Shown in pieces: positions 10,240 through 21,098 of a DNA stretch of 64,000 nucleotides. Position 1 is the stretch's first letter. The number at the start of each line of letters is the position of its first letter. The stretch covers positions 12,677,894 through 12,741,893 of the forward strand of contig OW203747.1 of NCBI GenBank assembly GCA_934045075.1, read 5' to 3'. Under the pieces are notes generated by a model, which was not told the DNA's origin, searched no databases, and saw only the letters and a list, made by a program, of their open reading frames with translations. A program made the position numbers and the translations under genes. The DNA is from Yponomeuta sedellus (Eukaryota > Arthropoda > Insecta > Lepidoptera > Yponomeutidae).

Positions 10240-10325
10240 TGTGCTCGCCACCTCAGTCTACCCGAGACCACGGCAACTATAATGCTGCCGAAACATCGGG
10301 AAATAAGGTTATTACGTTTTACCTA
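10240..10325 (+). repeat. Penelope-like 3' motif fragment
   Basis: CTCAGTCTACCCGAGACCAC, a GGCA hairpin and GCCGAAACATCGGGAAATAAG, a diverged version of the GAAACGTCGG motif seen at 29737, 31377, 15160 and 55075. Confidence 0.5.
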
Positions 10326-10429
10326 TTTAATAAGCGCTATTAGACCCGTTTAATATATAACTATTATATAAAAACTGGCCAAATGCGAGACGAACTCACA
10401 CTCTGAGAGTTCCGTACTACAACTTCTAC

Positions 10430-11330
10430 CGGAGTGTCCACTAAAATACTGTGGTGCCTGTTCGCCTAGCATGCTCCGCTTGACAAATGCCTTTGACGGG
10501 CCCTTAAGGTCTCGACGCTGACATAGCGACCGCATCCGAGATGGAGTCGACCGAGACTTGTCTACAACTGTGTAACATGACGGCTTTGCCCAGTTGATTT
10601 CGGCCGGGTTAGACATTTTGACATATTTCAAGTGAAGACTAGGCCTTAAGAACATAGATTTGACAGGACAAATTTTGTTTCTCTTGTTTGTGTTCTTGCT
10701 GTATTTTTTTTCTTCTTCAGGCTTTATTAGTCCACTGCTGGACGTAGCTCTCCCCTAATGAGCGAAATAGCGCCCTGTCTTCAGCTTGCCGCATTCAGCA
10801 TCTGCCGGCAGTTTTTCGCAGATCGTCATCCCGCCTGGTCGGCACTACGTTTGCCGAGTCGCGGTCTCCACTCAAGAATACGTTTACTCCAACGGTGGTC
10901 GGTTCTTCACGAGATATGGCCAGCCCACTGCCGCTTCAGCTTGCTAATTCTCGGAGCTATGCCGATAACTTTGGTTCCCTGTTGGATGCATTCGTTACGA
11001 ATTTTATCCTTCAGAGAAACTCCGAGCACGGCTCTCTCCATAGCTGCTCATTGCTGCATCATTATTTCTTTTTGATGTTACTTCCTTAGTTTTACCACGC
11101 TTAGTACATAGCACTATTTATCTGTAACAATTTTTACAGTAGGGTCAGATAAAAATACGATACTTTGAATAAATACGGCAATAACTACTTTTAGATAGAC
11201 AAGACCGCAGTCTTTTGGCTATCTCGAGTCTCGGCTGCTGCGGTGCACTGTACTTTGGACATGGCAAGTACTTCTTAATCTCTCAATCGACGCCGAGAGA
11301 GAGTCAAAACGTGTATGCTAAGCGTACTAG
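10430..11330. mobile_element. TIR-type DNA element copy 1, split by a LINE
   Basis: 10440-10700 and 11170-11330 match the two outer parts of 47100-48130 (for example GACCGAGACTTGTCTACAA, TTTTGACATAT, TTGTTCTTGCTGTA; and AGACAAGACCGCAGTCTT, GAGAGAGAGTCAAAACGTG). Outer ends carry roughly matching inverted words (TTCGCCTAGCATGC and GTATGCTAAGCGTAC). The middle is occupied by a - strand LINE fragment (10705-11070). No transposase seen. Confidence 0.5.
10705..11070 (-). mobile_element. RTE-like LINE C-terminal fragment
   Basis: Reverse complement of the C-terminal domain at 12272-12544: its - strand has the tract for RAMERAVLGVSLKDKI-like sequence and the AELKRQWAGHIS-like motif, with small lesions, then the 3' end with AGTCCACTGCTGGACGTAG. 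Truncated at the 5' side. Confidence 0.65.
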
Positions 11331-12239
11331 TACATATTCTTTAAGATGGAGTAGGCCGAATATAATCTAAATAAAACCGGCATCTCCACCACAAAATCCT
11401 ATTACCCGACTCGCGAATTTTGCGATGCGAGTGTTGTGCCTGTATGTTGGTATGCGTGTGAGTACGTGACGTCATCAACCGGAACCGGATGTGCGGCAGG
11501 CGCGTTCCTAAATTGAACGTTTGAATAAATTCGCTGCTACAAACGAATGTGGGGTGTTCCTGAATGATCCAGCTCGTTTGGTAGACAATCACGTCTATTC
11601 ATTTATTGTTTATTCTTATAAGGTAGACCAACACTAAATCCAGTAGAAACATTACGAGTATCTACCAAAACTGTCCAAAAAGAAAAGAAAAAGAGAAACA
11701 TTTTGAAAAAACTTACACTTTTTGTGTGTGTTAGGGCCAGTTTTTGAATTGAGAATTTCGCTAGGCAAACAGTTAACTGTAGTGCTGTGTTAATAGTCAA
11801 CTGCGTGGGGGGAGGGTGGGGTTGAAGATGATGAACTTTATTGCGATTACATAGTTGTATAGATTTTACAATATTGACACTTAGGGCACAGCGATTTCCA
11901 AGTAGCATGCAGTCTTAGAATCACAAAGAAGTTTGACAATGAAGTCAATAATTATATTAATATTTTTAAAACGACGATAAAGGCCAAGTTGGGAGGCGCC
12001 CGCGCCATCAGGTGTTACTCCATGAATAAAGTAATGTTACAAATATTTTTTAGTACCTGCCTAGGTGACAAAAATGCTTTTTCACACGATACCCAGCCTT
12101 ATCTTGTGCACGTTAAGAGCGAACGCGCTACATCGCCCGCTGGATCTAGACATTTGTTTTTTTGCAGCGTTATTCTGCCGTGGAGTGTGCCTTTTTTGTA
12201 CACTTGAAGTGTCGCAAACGACATAGAGGTTTAATTTTT
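11331..12239. other. Unassigned stretch
   Basis: Short ORFs on both strands (63-101 codons) with no motif, and a G-rich run near 11806-11822. I see no repeat family or gene here. Confidence 0.35.
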
Positions 12240-12710
12240 TTGGTTATTCCATTGTTTCCACTAGATAGTTTTTGCATCGCATAGAAAATGCTCACAAACG
12301 GACACTCACGAAGGGGCTGGTCCACCAGTTCAAAGTCGCTCAGCGAGCTATTGAGAGGGCTATGCTCGGAGTTTCTCTGAAGGATAGGATTCATAACGAA
12401 TGCATCCGACAGAGAACCAAAGTTATCGACATAGCTCAGGGAATCAGCGAGCTGAAGTGGCAGTGGGCTGGCCATATCTCGCGAAGAACCCACAACCGTT
12501 GGAGTAAACGTGTTCTAGTGGAGACCACGACTCGGCAAACTTAGTGTAGGACGCCCTCCGACCAGGTGGGATGACGATCTGCGAAAAACTGCCGGCAGAT
12601 GCTGGATGCGGCAAGCTGAAGACTGGGCGCTATGGCGCTCGTTAGGGGAGGGCTATGTCCAGCAGTGGACTACATAGTATAGCCTGAAGAAGAAGAAGAA
12701 GAAGAAAATG
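12240..12710 (+). pseudogene. RTE-like LINE reverse transcriptase C-terminal end and 3' tail
   Basis: A 90-codon frame (12272-12544) encodes the region downstream of the reverse transcriptase catalytic core of an RTE-type LINE: QRAIERAMLGVSLKDRI, RQRTKVIDIAQ, LKWQWAGHISRRT. A stop breaks the frame after TTRQT; the usual GRPPTRW-like motif continues in another frame (GTAGGACGCCCTCCGACCAG). The 3' UTR has GCTATGGCGCTCGTTAGGGG, ATGTCCAGCAGTGGAC and a GAAGAAGAAGAAGAA tail. It is a 5'-truncated dead copy; related fragments are at 8190, 9690, 10705 and 42780. Confidence 0.8.
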
Positions 12711-12764
12711 CTGAACTAGTTATAATCCTCTTGAAATGTTCAGTGGGCATGATAAGTGCAAACG

Positions 12765-13070
12765 AACGATGGTATCGCAGTAGTAGAACGCCGGCTTCTC
12801 ATTCGGCAGATCGTGGGTTCGAATCCCGGATTGTAAAAATTACTTTGTTTCTCTAGGTTTACGAGCTATACGTACGTATTGTTCAACTTCACTTATGTAA
12901 GTGAAGTTAAAATGACAATTCCACTCGCTGTGAAGGAACATCGTGAGGAAACCTGTGTGCCTGACAATTCACATACCTCCGCGCTTAAAATCACCAATTC
13001 GCGTTGGGCACGCGTGGTAATCCCACACTCTCTCTATAAGAGAGAGTTCAGTAGGCTGGCTACAAAAGGC
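12765..13070 (+). repeat. SINE-C, near full length
   Basis: tRNA-like head with box B GGGTTCGAATCCC near 12813, then AATTCCACTCGC, ATCGTGAGGAAACCTG, AATTCGCGTTGGGCACGCG and TGGTAATCCCACACTC. Same family at 19434, 20318 and 57240. Confidence 0.7.
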
Positions 13071-13224
13071 TACCTAGGCTGCAAAAAAAATGTATCACTA
13101 GGCCAAACAACAAGTGTTCTGTTTCTTCTCGACAAAGTACGACGGTTGGCACGTTTAAGAAGCGGTTGAAAGAGCATTATCTATCTCTGTCATAACATTG
13201 TGCTATATATTTATGTATATATCT

Positions 13225-13415
13225 AGGTATATTTTAAAAACCTATTAGAGGCAAAAAATTCTACCCATGCCGGCATGGGTAGAATTCGAACATTCGAACC
13301 CGCGACCTCTGGCTATCCTTGCCAGAGGTCGCGGGTTTGAATCCCGGCATGGGTGGATTTTTTAGCCTCTATATAGGTTTTTAAATTGTCCTTAGCACGG
13401 ATTAGTGCATTAAAA
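13225..13415. repeat. SINE-A, head-to-head copy
   Basis: Left: inverted AAAAACCTATTAGAGG ... CCACCCATGCC-type sequence with a small palindrome GCCGGCATGGGT. Right: + strand box-B region, TTTTTTAGCCTCTATATAGG and the tail TTGTCCTTAGCACGG. Flanks share a diverged ATATATCTAGGTATA / ATATAATCTAGATATA. Confidence 0.7.
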
Positions 13416-13561
13416 AAAATATATAATCTAGATATAGTTAATTTTTTTTAATGTATTTAGTCTATGTAGTTTATTTATTTCTTCCATAGAGTTAGGTAGA
13501 TTATTTTATATTTATGTAGTCTATTTTTTATACGTCTATAGCCCCGCTTTTTACTGCCCAT

Positions 13562-13677
13562 CCGACTCTCTAAGCCTTACAGAGTCGGAGGGGTAAAAAG
13601 TGGGTCATCTCTGAAAGAGATTTCTTCCAGCAAACCTTAGAGTCTAAGGTTTGCTGGTAGAAATCTCTTTCAGAGAT
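13562..13677. repeat. Foldback made from a LINE 3' piece
   Basis: Arms 13607-13640 and 13644-13677 (ATCTCTGAAAGAGATTTCTT ... with CAGCAAACCTTAG) form a hairpin of about 34 bp with a 3-nt loop and one unpaired base. A smaller hairpin CCGACTCT / AGAGTCGG sits at its left. The sequence is related to 45475-45545. Confidence 0.7.
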
Positions 13678-14053
13678 AAGCCCGCCCTTGTACATGTTGT
13701 TTCTTAATGTAATGTCCTGTTGAATGTTTCGCGTGCAATAAATTATAATTAATAGTAAAAATACACCCTGTATTAAAATAAAAATAACGATTTCTTTTTT
13801 GTTTGTTACAGGTAAGTTCGAGGATCTGCACAGCAAAACTGCCTGTTAATAATTTGTAGGACGGTCTACCAGCCACTGAGTACGGTAATCAGGTTTTCTC
13901 TTAAAACTGGTGTTTTTTTTAAGTAGCACCGGTTACACTTGACCCGAGTCATGCCTCATGGTATGCGAAGACGGAGTCTAAAATGTTACGGGCTTACCTG
14001 TTAAATGCCGGTTAACACTACTTTTAAAGACGCCCAGGTTATATATCTCCGGA

Positions 14054-14103
14054 AAGACAGACAGTGGCAGCGTGTTATGGAACACGCTGCCACTGTCTGT
14101 CTT
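14054..14103. repeat. Perfect short hairpin, tetraloop
   Basis: AAGACAGACAGTGGCAG plus CGTGTT, loop ATGG, then the exact complement back to CTGTCTGTCTT: 23 perfect base pairs. Could be the heart of a small foldback element or a small-RNA precursor; nothing around it decides. Confidence 0.75.
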
Positions 14104-14480
14104 AGCCGTTCTTATTATAAAAGAATTCGGGAATCGCTCGGTGCGGATTCGCCGCACATTTCGGCTCAACGATTTTCGTGCATTTGAGCCGATCGTCTGG
14201 TGGTCCGATGGTAGAAAGGGGTTGGGGGAGGGGGTATAAGTTCATGTAGTCCCTGTGCACACTCTCCAAAATACATGTTGTAGAAGACGGAGAGGCAAGC
14301 GACCTTACGATGGTGCTCCAGTGGCCGCAACCTTGCCTTCATCAATTTAAAAATACGTTTTACTCACGAACTTAAAAATAAAATTTGAAAAATACTCATA
14401 CATACTTATTGTTAGGTAAAGGACCCACTTAAATACTTATACTTAAAACTAATTAAAAAAAAAAACAACTTACAGTCTCG
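14104..14480. other. Nothing recognised
   Basis: No gene or repeat signature. Confidence 0.35.
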
Positions 14481-14483
14481 GTC

Positions 14484-14560
14484 CGCGTCGACGCCTCTCG
14501 ACTTGGCAGCCGGCGCCGCCCGGGGTGGGTGCACTGAGGTTTGGGGATCCCTAGACGTCC
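14484..14560 (-). other. CpG-rich island with GTAAGT on the - strand
   Basis: A short, very CpG-rich patch in AT-rich surroundings. On the - strand it ends GACCGAGACT followed by GTAAGTTG, a good 5' splice site, and one frame is open for about 30 codons without an ATG. It may be a small exon or leader of a gene on the other strand, or chance. Confidence 0.25.
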
Positions 14561-14894
14561 CCGTCTACCCCTAAGAGCTCTTTCCCCAGAAAGTACCTAC
14601 CTGCAGTGCACTTTTACGGCACCGCGTTTTATCACCAATTGTATTCACTATTTAGGGCGTTCCGTCGCCCAACAACAGCACTGTCACTACGGGAACCGTC
14701 CCTGGACTTTATCTCACACTTCACACGAAGATACAAGCCCGGCAATCTTATTGCCACACCAATTTGGGCCAACAAACGCTCCATACGCTTTCCAATCAAA
14801 AAACAAGGGGTCAAAGTGTGCACAGACTAATCTGACAACTGTCAACTCTGTCAAGTAGTCTGCGTTCCAAAATCAAACTTCTATTCTAAACACT

Positions 14895-15115
14895 TGTAGT
14901 CTGTTAGCTTTAAATATATACCTCGGGTCCTAGAGTAGGTTTCGATTTTTTGCCGAAAGCACACGAGTGTAATACTACTTCCTGCTCTTTATAGAACTTT
15001 TCACTACTTTGAAAAGTTATGTGTCATATTAGTTCCGATATTTCTTTTGCACGAATATATTATCTGACTCTATCCGATAGTAGCCGAGGTATATTTTAAA
15101 AGCTAATAGTTACTT
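14895..15115 (+). mobile_element. MITE-S copy (TIR CTGTTAGCTTTTA)
   Basis: Left end AGTCTGTTAGCTTT ... ATATACCTCGG, right end CCGAGGTATATTTTAAAAGC: inverted ends of about 28 bp. The inside has CGCACACGAGTG-like and TACTACTTCCTGCTCT words shared with 33238-33648 and 37452-37790. No ORF. Confidence 0.7.
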
Positions 15116-15159
15116 ATATATTAAACGGGTCTAATCGCGATTATTTATTAGGTAAAACT

Positions 15160-15260
15160 TAATACAGTCTACCCGTGACCACGGCAACTGCAACACTGCC
15201 CAAATGTCAGGAAAGGTAATATGTCAGGAAAGGTAATTACGTTTTACCTAGAAAATTGTA
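15160..15260 (+). repeat. Penelope-like 3' motif fragment
   Basis: CAGTCTACCCGTGACCAC, GGCAACTGCAACACTGCC, CAAATGTCAGGAAAGGTAAT, with a short internal duplication of the last part; then TTACGTTTTACC, as at 10310. Confidence 0.5.
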
Positions 15261-16040
15261 GTAATTAGAAGTGCATTTCCAGACCACAGATTAAGACACA
15301 TTATGGCACAGAGTGACGTCAACAGGTGTCAATCTCGCAAGAGAACACCAATATTCCCGATACCGTGTGCTCGTTAATGTTTCAAAGCTCTTCTGTAATG
15401 CTGTTTTAAATTTTAAATCGCCTCCGCCTTTGGATGCAACGATTAGACTTGAATGCAGAGCAATTTTCGGCCTTTTGTGCGGTTTTAAAGTTAATTCAGT
15501 AATAATAATTTGGGTTTCCTCACGATTAAGGTATCGTGATTGGTTATCTCCGGACGTATTGATTATTCTTTCCTGTGGGCGAAACCGACTAAACTGTCAG
15601 GGTGATATAGGTGCTGGGCAAGCGTCTAAAACCACCATCTAAAAAACAATTTCCCAGGCACTGCAGCGTTCGAGTGGTCCTTTCACCCAATGGTGTGAGT
15701 GAAGATGCCACTGGACGCTGTATAAATCATTACTTAAGTGAAAAAATGGGAGGGAGTGCGGTGCATTAACTAACCGCATGGTGCTTGTGGGATTTTCGGC
15801 AGAATTTACCAGTCATTTTCATATTTTAATGTTATTACTATTGTTACTAGGTGCCTGATGAAATGCCCATGCAGGCTTAATAAATCCAGGTAAATTAACC
15901 TTCAGTAGGTATGTGTGGATTCGCGAGAAACCATCCCGCGTCTCGTGAATATTTGAGATTGGGCTGAAGTGTTACTGTGTGATTTTTCATACAAACGTTA
16001 ATCAGTCGAGGGTCCAATAAGACCAATAAGACCTATAACC
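15261..16040 (+). repeat. Mixed repeat debris
   Basis: 15530-15630 (CTTTCCTGTGGG, CTAAACTGTCAGGG, GGTGCTGGGCAAGC) recurs at 17955-18030. 15655-15735 (CGAGTGGTCCTTTCACCCA, GTGAAGATGCCACTGGACG) recurs at 40440-40525. 15733-15835 is repeat F. No gene. Confidence 0.5.
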
Positions 16041-16044
16041 AATT

Positions 16045-16258
16045 TTTTTGTATATCTTAACATTTAACATAACATTACGTTTACATACAGGCACATAAAT
16101 TGCTTCTGGGCCCACACTACGATACCCTGTGTCGTGGGAACCAGAAACAACGACACCACAAACATGTGAACATTCAAGACCTTGTTCCCAGCCGGGATTC
16201 GAACCCGGGACCTCATGCATGGTAGGTAGATGCGCTACAGCTACGCCACAGAGGTCGT
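16045..16258 (-). repeat. SINE-D, tRNA-like head
   Basis: The - strand reads GACCTCTGTGGCGTAGCTG (box A), CATGAGGTCCCGGG and GTTCGAATCCC (box B), then a body with GTGTCGTTGTTTCTGG, ACAGGGTATCGTAGTGTGGG and GCCTGTATGTAAACG. It has a tRNA-like shape, but the extended body and the second copy (18858) show it is a SINE, not a tRNA gene. Confidence 0.75.
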
Positions 16259-16264
16259 CAAAGA

Positions 16265-16600
16265 AGAAGTTTTTATAGATAGATTGATTGATTGATAGAG
16301 AACACTTTATTCTACATAAAAAAATAAATTACACAGATTAAAAAGTTAAAATTACTTAGCTGAATTCCGCCAAAAATCCCACAAGCACCATGCGGTTAGC
16401 TAATGCACCGCCCTCCCTCCCCCTTTTTTTAAGCAGAAACAAGACACGAACACACCATCACCAACACCAATACTTGTGTGAGAAAACACGCGACGCGTTT
16501 CGCCTCTAACACGAGGCATCCTCAGGCTCCCAAATGCAAGCGATTCAAACGGCGGAATTCAGCAAAGTAATTTTAACTTTTTAATGCTATTATGGATTTC
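16265..16600 (-). repeat. LINE tail and inverted repeat F copy
   Basis: 16270-16320 holds a reversed LINE end (GATAGATTGATTGATTG ... AGAACACTTTATT). 16360-16560 is repeat F in reverse (ACCATGCGGTTAGCTAATGC, ACACGAACACACCA, GCGACGCGTTTCGCCTC). Confidence 0.5.
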
Positions 16601-17315
16601 CGCAAAGTAACGCCTGATTCTATACAATTACACAGATATTTCTTTACCTAAGAGTACAGACGGCGGCCTTATCACTAAAAGTGATCTCTTCCAGACAACT
16701 TTTTGTACGTTTGCGTGCTTAGAGTTAAAGCAGTAAACATAACAGGCAGACACAGTGGGGCCAGAAGCAATGTATGTGCCTGTATGTAAATGTTACGTTA
16801 TGTAATGCTTCTAGGCGCCAATGGTATAAAAAAGCACATCACGTGCCTCGCCCATTTATCTATCATTGAAGTGTAATGCACTGATAGGATAAGCGATAAC
16901 TATGACTGTATGAAAATCTCATGGTATCGCTCAGACCTTAGGGCGCGTTCAGACAGTGTGAGCGGAAAAATCCTGTGGGCCAGTCCAGACGGCTCGTCCG
17001 ATGAATATTACACGAGAGCGAACCGTCTGTTTGGAGGTAAATGAGGTTTGGGTGTATGTTACGTAGGTTCTCAACCTTTTCAGCGGAATTGTGAAACATT
17101 TACAAAAATAAAAACGGTAGTCAGCACACTACTAAGAAGATAGAAACGCGAATAATTTATTTATTTGTTATCTGTGGAAAACCAACAGCTGATAAACAAC
17201 ATATAAAACTTATTAACTAGTTAGTGAGCCATTTACAGGTTTTCACCTATAGCAACAGACTGCTAGATTTCTGCAAGGAAACAAAAATAATAACAGAATA
17301 GGTACTTAATATGAA
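16601..17315. other. Mostly unassigned; SINE-D fragment at 16745-16815
   Basis: 16745-16815 has GTGGGGCCAGAAGCAATG and GCCTGTATGTAAATG, a SINE-D 3' piece. Nothing else recognised. Confidence 0.4.
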
Positions 17316-17673
17316 GCTCTCGTGGCCTAGGCGAACCGAGTTATTGGAATCAATCACTTCGTTAAGCAACAACAGGCGCGGTCAGGTGCAGGATGGGTGA
17401 GCGTACCGTGACTACCGCTAGTGGCATTTTTCGGTGCGCTTCCGTGCTTCGCAAGGCACGTTAAGCCGTTGGTGCCGGCCGTCATGTAATGGCAGTCGTT
17501 AAGCCATGTCAGAGGCCTTAGGGCGGCTTGATAGCTTCTGACAGTAAGGCCCGCCACTGCCTTACAATCCTCCACCAACCCGGACTTGGCACCCGTGGTG
17601 GAGTATGGCCTAACCTTCCTGCGATGCAGGAAGAGACCCGTGCCCCAGCAGTGGGGACATACAAGGGTTGATA
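17316..17673 (+). repeat. 5S-SINE copy, full length
   Basis: GCTCTCGTGGCCTAGGCG head, TTAAGCAACAACAGGCGCGG, GTGCAGGATGGGTGAGCG, body, and 3' end GGGGACATACAAGGGTTGATA. Well preserved. Confidence 0.8.
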
Positions 17674-17749
17674 ACGAACATAATATGATGGATATTGTAT
17701 TTAGATATTTTACATATTGTATGGAATCTACGAATACGCAAAATACACG

Positions 17750-18030
17750 AAATTGCGTATTTTCTTACACAAGTATTGGTGTCGGTGGTAGTGTGTTCGT
17801 GTCTTGCTTCTTCTTGAAAAAGGAGGGAATGCGGTGCATTAACTAACCGCATGGTGCTTGTGGGATTTTTGGCGGAATTTAGCAAAGTAATTTTCTCATT
17901 TTAATGAGAATAATTTAAATTATAAATGATACCTTCCTTCCATGAAACAATCGCGATGCCGAACCGAACGTATTGACTAGTCTTTCCTGTGGGCTAGGCC
18001 GACTAAGCTGTCAGGATGGTATAGGTGCTG
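17750..18030 (+). repeat. Repeat F copy with associated debris
   Basis: Has AAGTATTGGTGTCGGTGG, AACTAACCGCATGGTGCTTG, GGCGGAATTTAGCAAAG, then CTTTCCTGTGGGCTAGGC and GGTGCTGGGCAAGCC as at 15530. Confidence 0.55.
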
Positions 18031-18857
18031 GGCAAGCCTACACAAAAGAAAACAAAAAAAGAATAAAAAAAAAGAAATCAGAGCTTAATAAGATTTTTAA
18101 GCCTTTTAAAAATTTTTATTTTTGGAGCAGATGGTGGGTCAACAAATGGTGGGTTCAATGGTGCCGTTTGGTACGTAACCCTGAATAAACGACAAAACAG
18201 CAACGGGGTAACTTAAAAATGCGGACTTGCCACGTTAATCCGCAACTAATCCACTTTCTCTAGAGTCTGCAGAGCGGAGGTTCTTTTTCCGAGGAAAAAT
18301 GCGCTGCGGAAAAATGTAGACTGAAATGCATTAGGCTAGTTTAGACTGAGCAGGACGGGGTGATTATTTACGGGCGCAAAATAGGTTTAGCTCCGTTTAA
18401 GTGGATAGCTTAAAATTTAAGTTTTTCAGCCGTTTGCGAAGTGAAAGCAGTACACGTAAGTTAATACTTCTATATGTAACGGTGCAAACCTCTTTACACC
18501 ATTTTGTTATATTTCTTTAATTCTCTCTATCGTTTTCAAAAAACTGAAATTATGTCACCCACTTTTGAGACTTCCCTAATTTTTTTTGGAGTTTGGAGTT
18601 TTTTTGTCCATTTTTTCTTCTAAATTATCTAGATTTTGAAATGGACACCTAGTTTGAATTGTAACGTTCAATAGAACGTTAATAAAGCCTTAACGGCTTA
18701 ATAAAGCCGCAGTTTCTGTGCTACTTTGAGTAATAATTTCATTTCATTTAGAATTACTACTTCGCATTTCCACTAGACCTGACTATTTTTACCTGCTTAT
18801 TCTGTTTTTATCCAGTTTTCTATTTTTATTACAAATAATAAAGTAAACAAACGATGA
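18031..18857. other. Unassigned AT-rich sequence
   Basis: 18655-18740 (CACCTAGTTTGAATTGTAACG, TTAATAAAGCCGCAGTTTCTG) resembles 57350-57410 in SINE-C surroundings. No gene. Confidence 0.35.
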
Positions 18858-19050
18858 CGACCTCTGTGGCGCAGCGGTAGCGCATCTCCCTACCATGCAA
18901 GAGGTCCCGGGTTCGAACCCCGGCTGGGGACAAAAAAAACCCCAGGTCTTGGATGTTTACATGTTTGTGATGTCGTTGTTTCTGCGACACAGGGTATCCT
19001 AGTGTGGGGTCATAAGCAATGTATGTTCCTGTATGTAAATGTAATGTAAT
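18858..19050 (+). repeat. SINE-D, best tRNA-like head
   Basis: CTCTGTGGCGCAGCGGTAGC (box A) and GGTTCGAACCC (box B) are near-canonical pol III boxes. The body has TGATGTCGTTGTTTCTGCG and CCTGTATGTAAATG. Paired with the copy at 16045-16258. Confidence 0.75.
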
Positions 19051-19051
19051 A

Positions 19052-19181
19052 GTACATTACACAACTAGGGTGGTAATACAAAGAAAGGCCGAGATCGCAG
19101 AAGTTTGCGGCCCGAGCTGCAAGCGAGGGACGTAAATATGCGATCGAGAGCTTTCTTTATTACCTCCCGTGTTGTGTACAT
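19052..19181. mobile_element. Foldback/MITE, about 130 bp
   Basis: TACACAAC ... GGTGGTAATACAAAGAAAG ... GAGATCGC is followed, after a short centre, by GCGATCGAGAGCTTTCTTTA ... GTTGTGTACA: imperfect arms of about 42 bp. Short words TACAT flank both sides. Confidence 0.65.
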
Positions 19182-19742
19182 CTTTTTATGTCTACACTTG
19201 GCCAGAAAGCGGCTTTTTCCGTACGCGCAGCGTGCAGAAAAAGCCACTTTATTGCCAGGTGTGGCATAAACACATTTAAATAAAACACAAAGTTGAAATC
19301 GTTCCAGTTTTATTATTTATTAAAAGTTTTACAACGTCACATATATAAGGCGTCTATAAACGGCAGGAACCAAGCAATTACAAAGTCTAGATCTAAACCA
19401 TCTAGATCTTACATCATAGTAAGTTGGTTATTGGTTGTTTAGGTATTTCATATTTCACTTGTTTTCGTCTATTACTAAGCTGCATAACTTTATTTTGTAA
19501 GTTATGTACATTGGTGAAGTTATAGTCACAATATCGCTCGCTAACTGTGAAGAAAAACGTCGTGAGGAAACCCGAGTGTTCGAGGTGTTCAAATACCTCA
19601 GCGCTTGAAATTGCCAATCCTCGGTGGGCACGCGTGGTTTTTAAGCCCATACCGTATCTCTGAGAGAAGGGTTGGTACCTGGAGTGAGTCGTTTGTCTAG
19701 CCTACACAAAAGAAAACTTTGAATTAGTTGACAGTAAATTAA
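19182..19742 (+). repeat. SINE-C partial (19434-19680) in unassigned sequence
   Basis: 19480-19680 reads TAAGTTATGTACATTGG, CGTGAGGAAACCCGAGTG, TACCTCAGCGCTTGAAATTG, GTGGGCACGCGTGG, AAGCCCATAC. The head is not present. 19182-19433 shows nothing else. Confidence 0.6.
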
Positions 19743-20090
19743 CGGTGCCGTCAATTTAATGGCAGTCATTAAGCCATTTCAGAGGCCTTATGGGCGGCTT
19801 GATAACTTCTGACAGTAAAGCCCGCCACTGTCTTATAATCCTCCACCAACTCGAACTTGGCCCCCGTAGAGGAATATTAAAAAAAATATATTTCGTTAAC
19901 TCCAATTACATAACAGTATTCGGAGCTCCCTTTTAAGCAAAAAGATGCCTGTGTTAGGAAGCTCCGCTCTTACATAGCCAGTGTTATATAATTCGTATAC
20001 TTTACACATAAACATTTAAAAAAAGTTTGACTTAACCCTCCTGCGATGCAGGAAGAGACCCGTGACCCAGCAGTGGCGACTTACAGGATT
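19743..20090 (+). repeat. 5S-SINE copy interrupted by about 155 bp
   Basis: 19743-19876 (ATGGCAGTCATTAAGCC ... CCACCAACTCGAACTTGG) and 20033-20090 (CTCCTGCGATGCAGGAAGAG) are consecutive parts of the SINE. Between them lie 19877-20032, AT-rich sequence without recognised ends. Head missing. Confidence 0.65.
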
Positions 20091-20317
20091 GCAATTGCAT
20101 CGCAACGCAAATTAACGGTTAGTTTACGAGAAACGCGGGGTAAGTCTTTCGAAAGCCCCGGTCACTTCGCTGGGTGCATTGACTCACGCGCCCGTACGTC
20201 GAAAGTGACGTAATATTCTATTTGCGGCATGTCACTCCACGGACGCTATTTCCGGCCGGGATAACTGTCTTCTAGGCCTGGTAAAAATGTCGATATATTG
20301 AAACTATCGATTGTCGA

Positions 20318-20665
20318 AAAGCGGCTGCAGCCCAGCGGGTAGAACGACGGACTCGGAAGCGAGAGCGACTATTGATTCCCAGTGGGGGCAATTACCAATG
20401 ACTTTTTATTATTATTAATACTTTTGTTGCACTTAAATTTTAAGAATAAAATCGTAAAATGCGCCGGACTCAATGCCGTAAGCATTTCTAAACATTTTTA
20501 AGCATTTATGTTTTCTAAGTTATGTACTTTTCTGAAGTTATAGTAGCAGTAACACTCGCTAACGGTGGAGGAAAACATCGTCAATAAACCTGAGTGAGCC
20601 TACGTGGTAATTAAACCCGCTTTCTCTCTCCCTTTCTTTCTCTCTCTCTCTCTCTCTCTCTCGAA
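20318..20665 (+). repeat. SINE-C copy with (CT)n tract
   Basis: tRNA-like head GCAGCCCAGCGGGTAGAACG and a box-B-like TTGATTCCC, the spacer ACCAATGACTTT, then TATGTACTTTTCTGAAG, AACACTCGCTAACGG, and at the 3' end a (CT)n run at about 20630-20662. Confidence 0.6.
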
Positions 20666-20938
20666 GATAAGAACTATTTTATCTTCAAGATAATATCGAT
20701 ATGTATGAACATCCCTAGTGTGATCAGATGCGGTGTGTTGACTTGACGAGGGGCGCCGCATTCTTTGGAAATCGCGACCTTGGATACGTCATAATCGCAC
20801 TGACGACGGATGCGGCTTTATTAAAACTCGTCCCACTCATTTAGGTTACGACGAGTTAGCAAAAAGAGAAAATTCAAGTTTAATCAGCTCCCAATTTTAG
20901 AGGGTTTTACAATACTTTTCTAGAAATGATTATTTTCA

Positions 20939-21060
20939 ATATCAACCCTTGTATGTCCCTACTGTTGGAGCACGGCTCTCTTCCTGCATCGCAGGAAGGT
21001 TAGGCCATACTCCACCACGGGGGCGTGAAGAAGTAACAAACATACCTACACACTCACAAA
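20939..21060 (-). repeat. 5S-SINE 3' fragment fused to another repeat
   Basis: TATCAACCCTTGTATGTCCC to CTCCACCACGGGGGC (20939-21024), then directly GTGAAGAAGTAACAAACAT and ACTCACAAACTTTCGCC, the end of the interspersed repeat also seen at 26880-26935. Confidence 0.65.
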
Positions 21061-21098
21061 CTTTCGCCTTTATTAATAAATATGACCTTTTGATGGAC

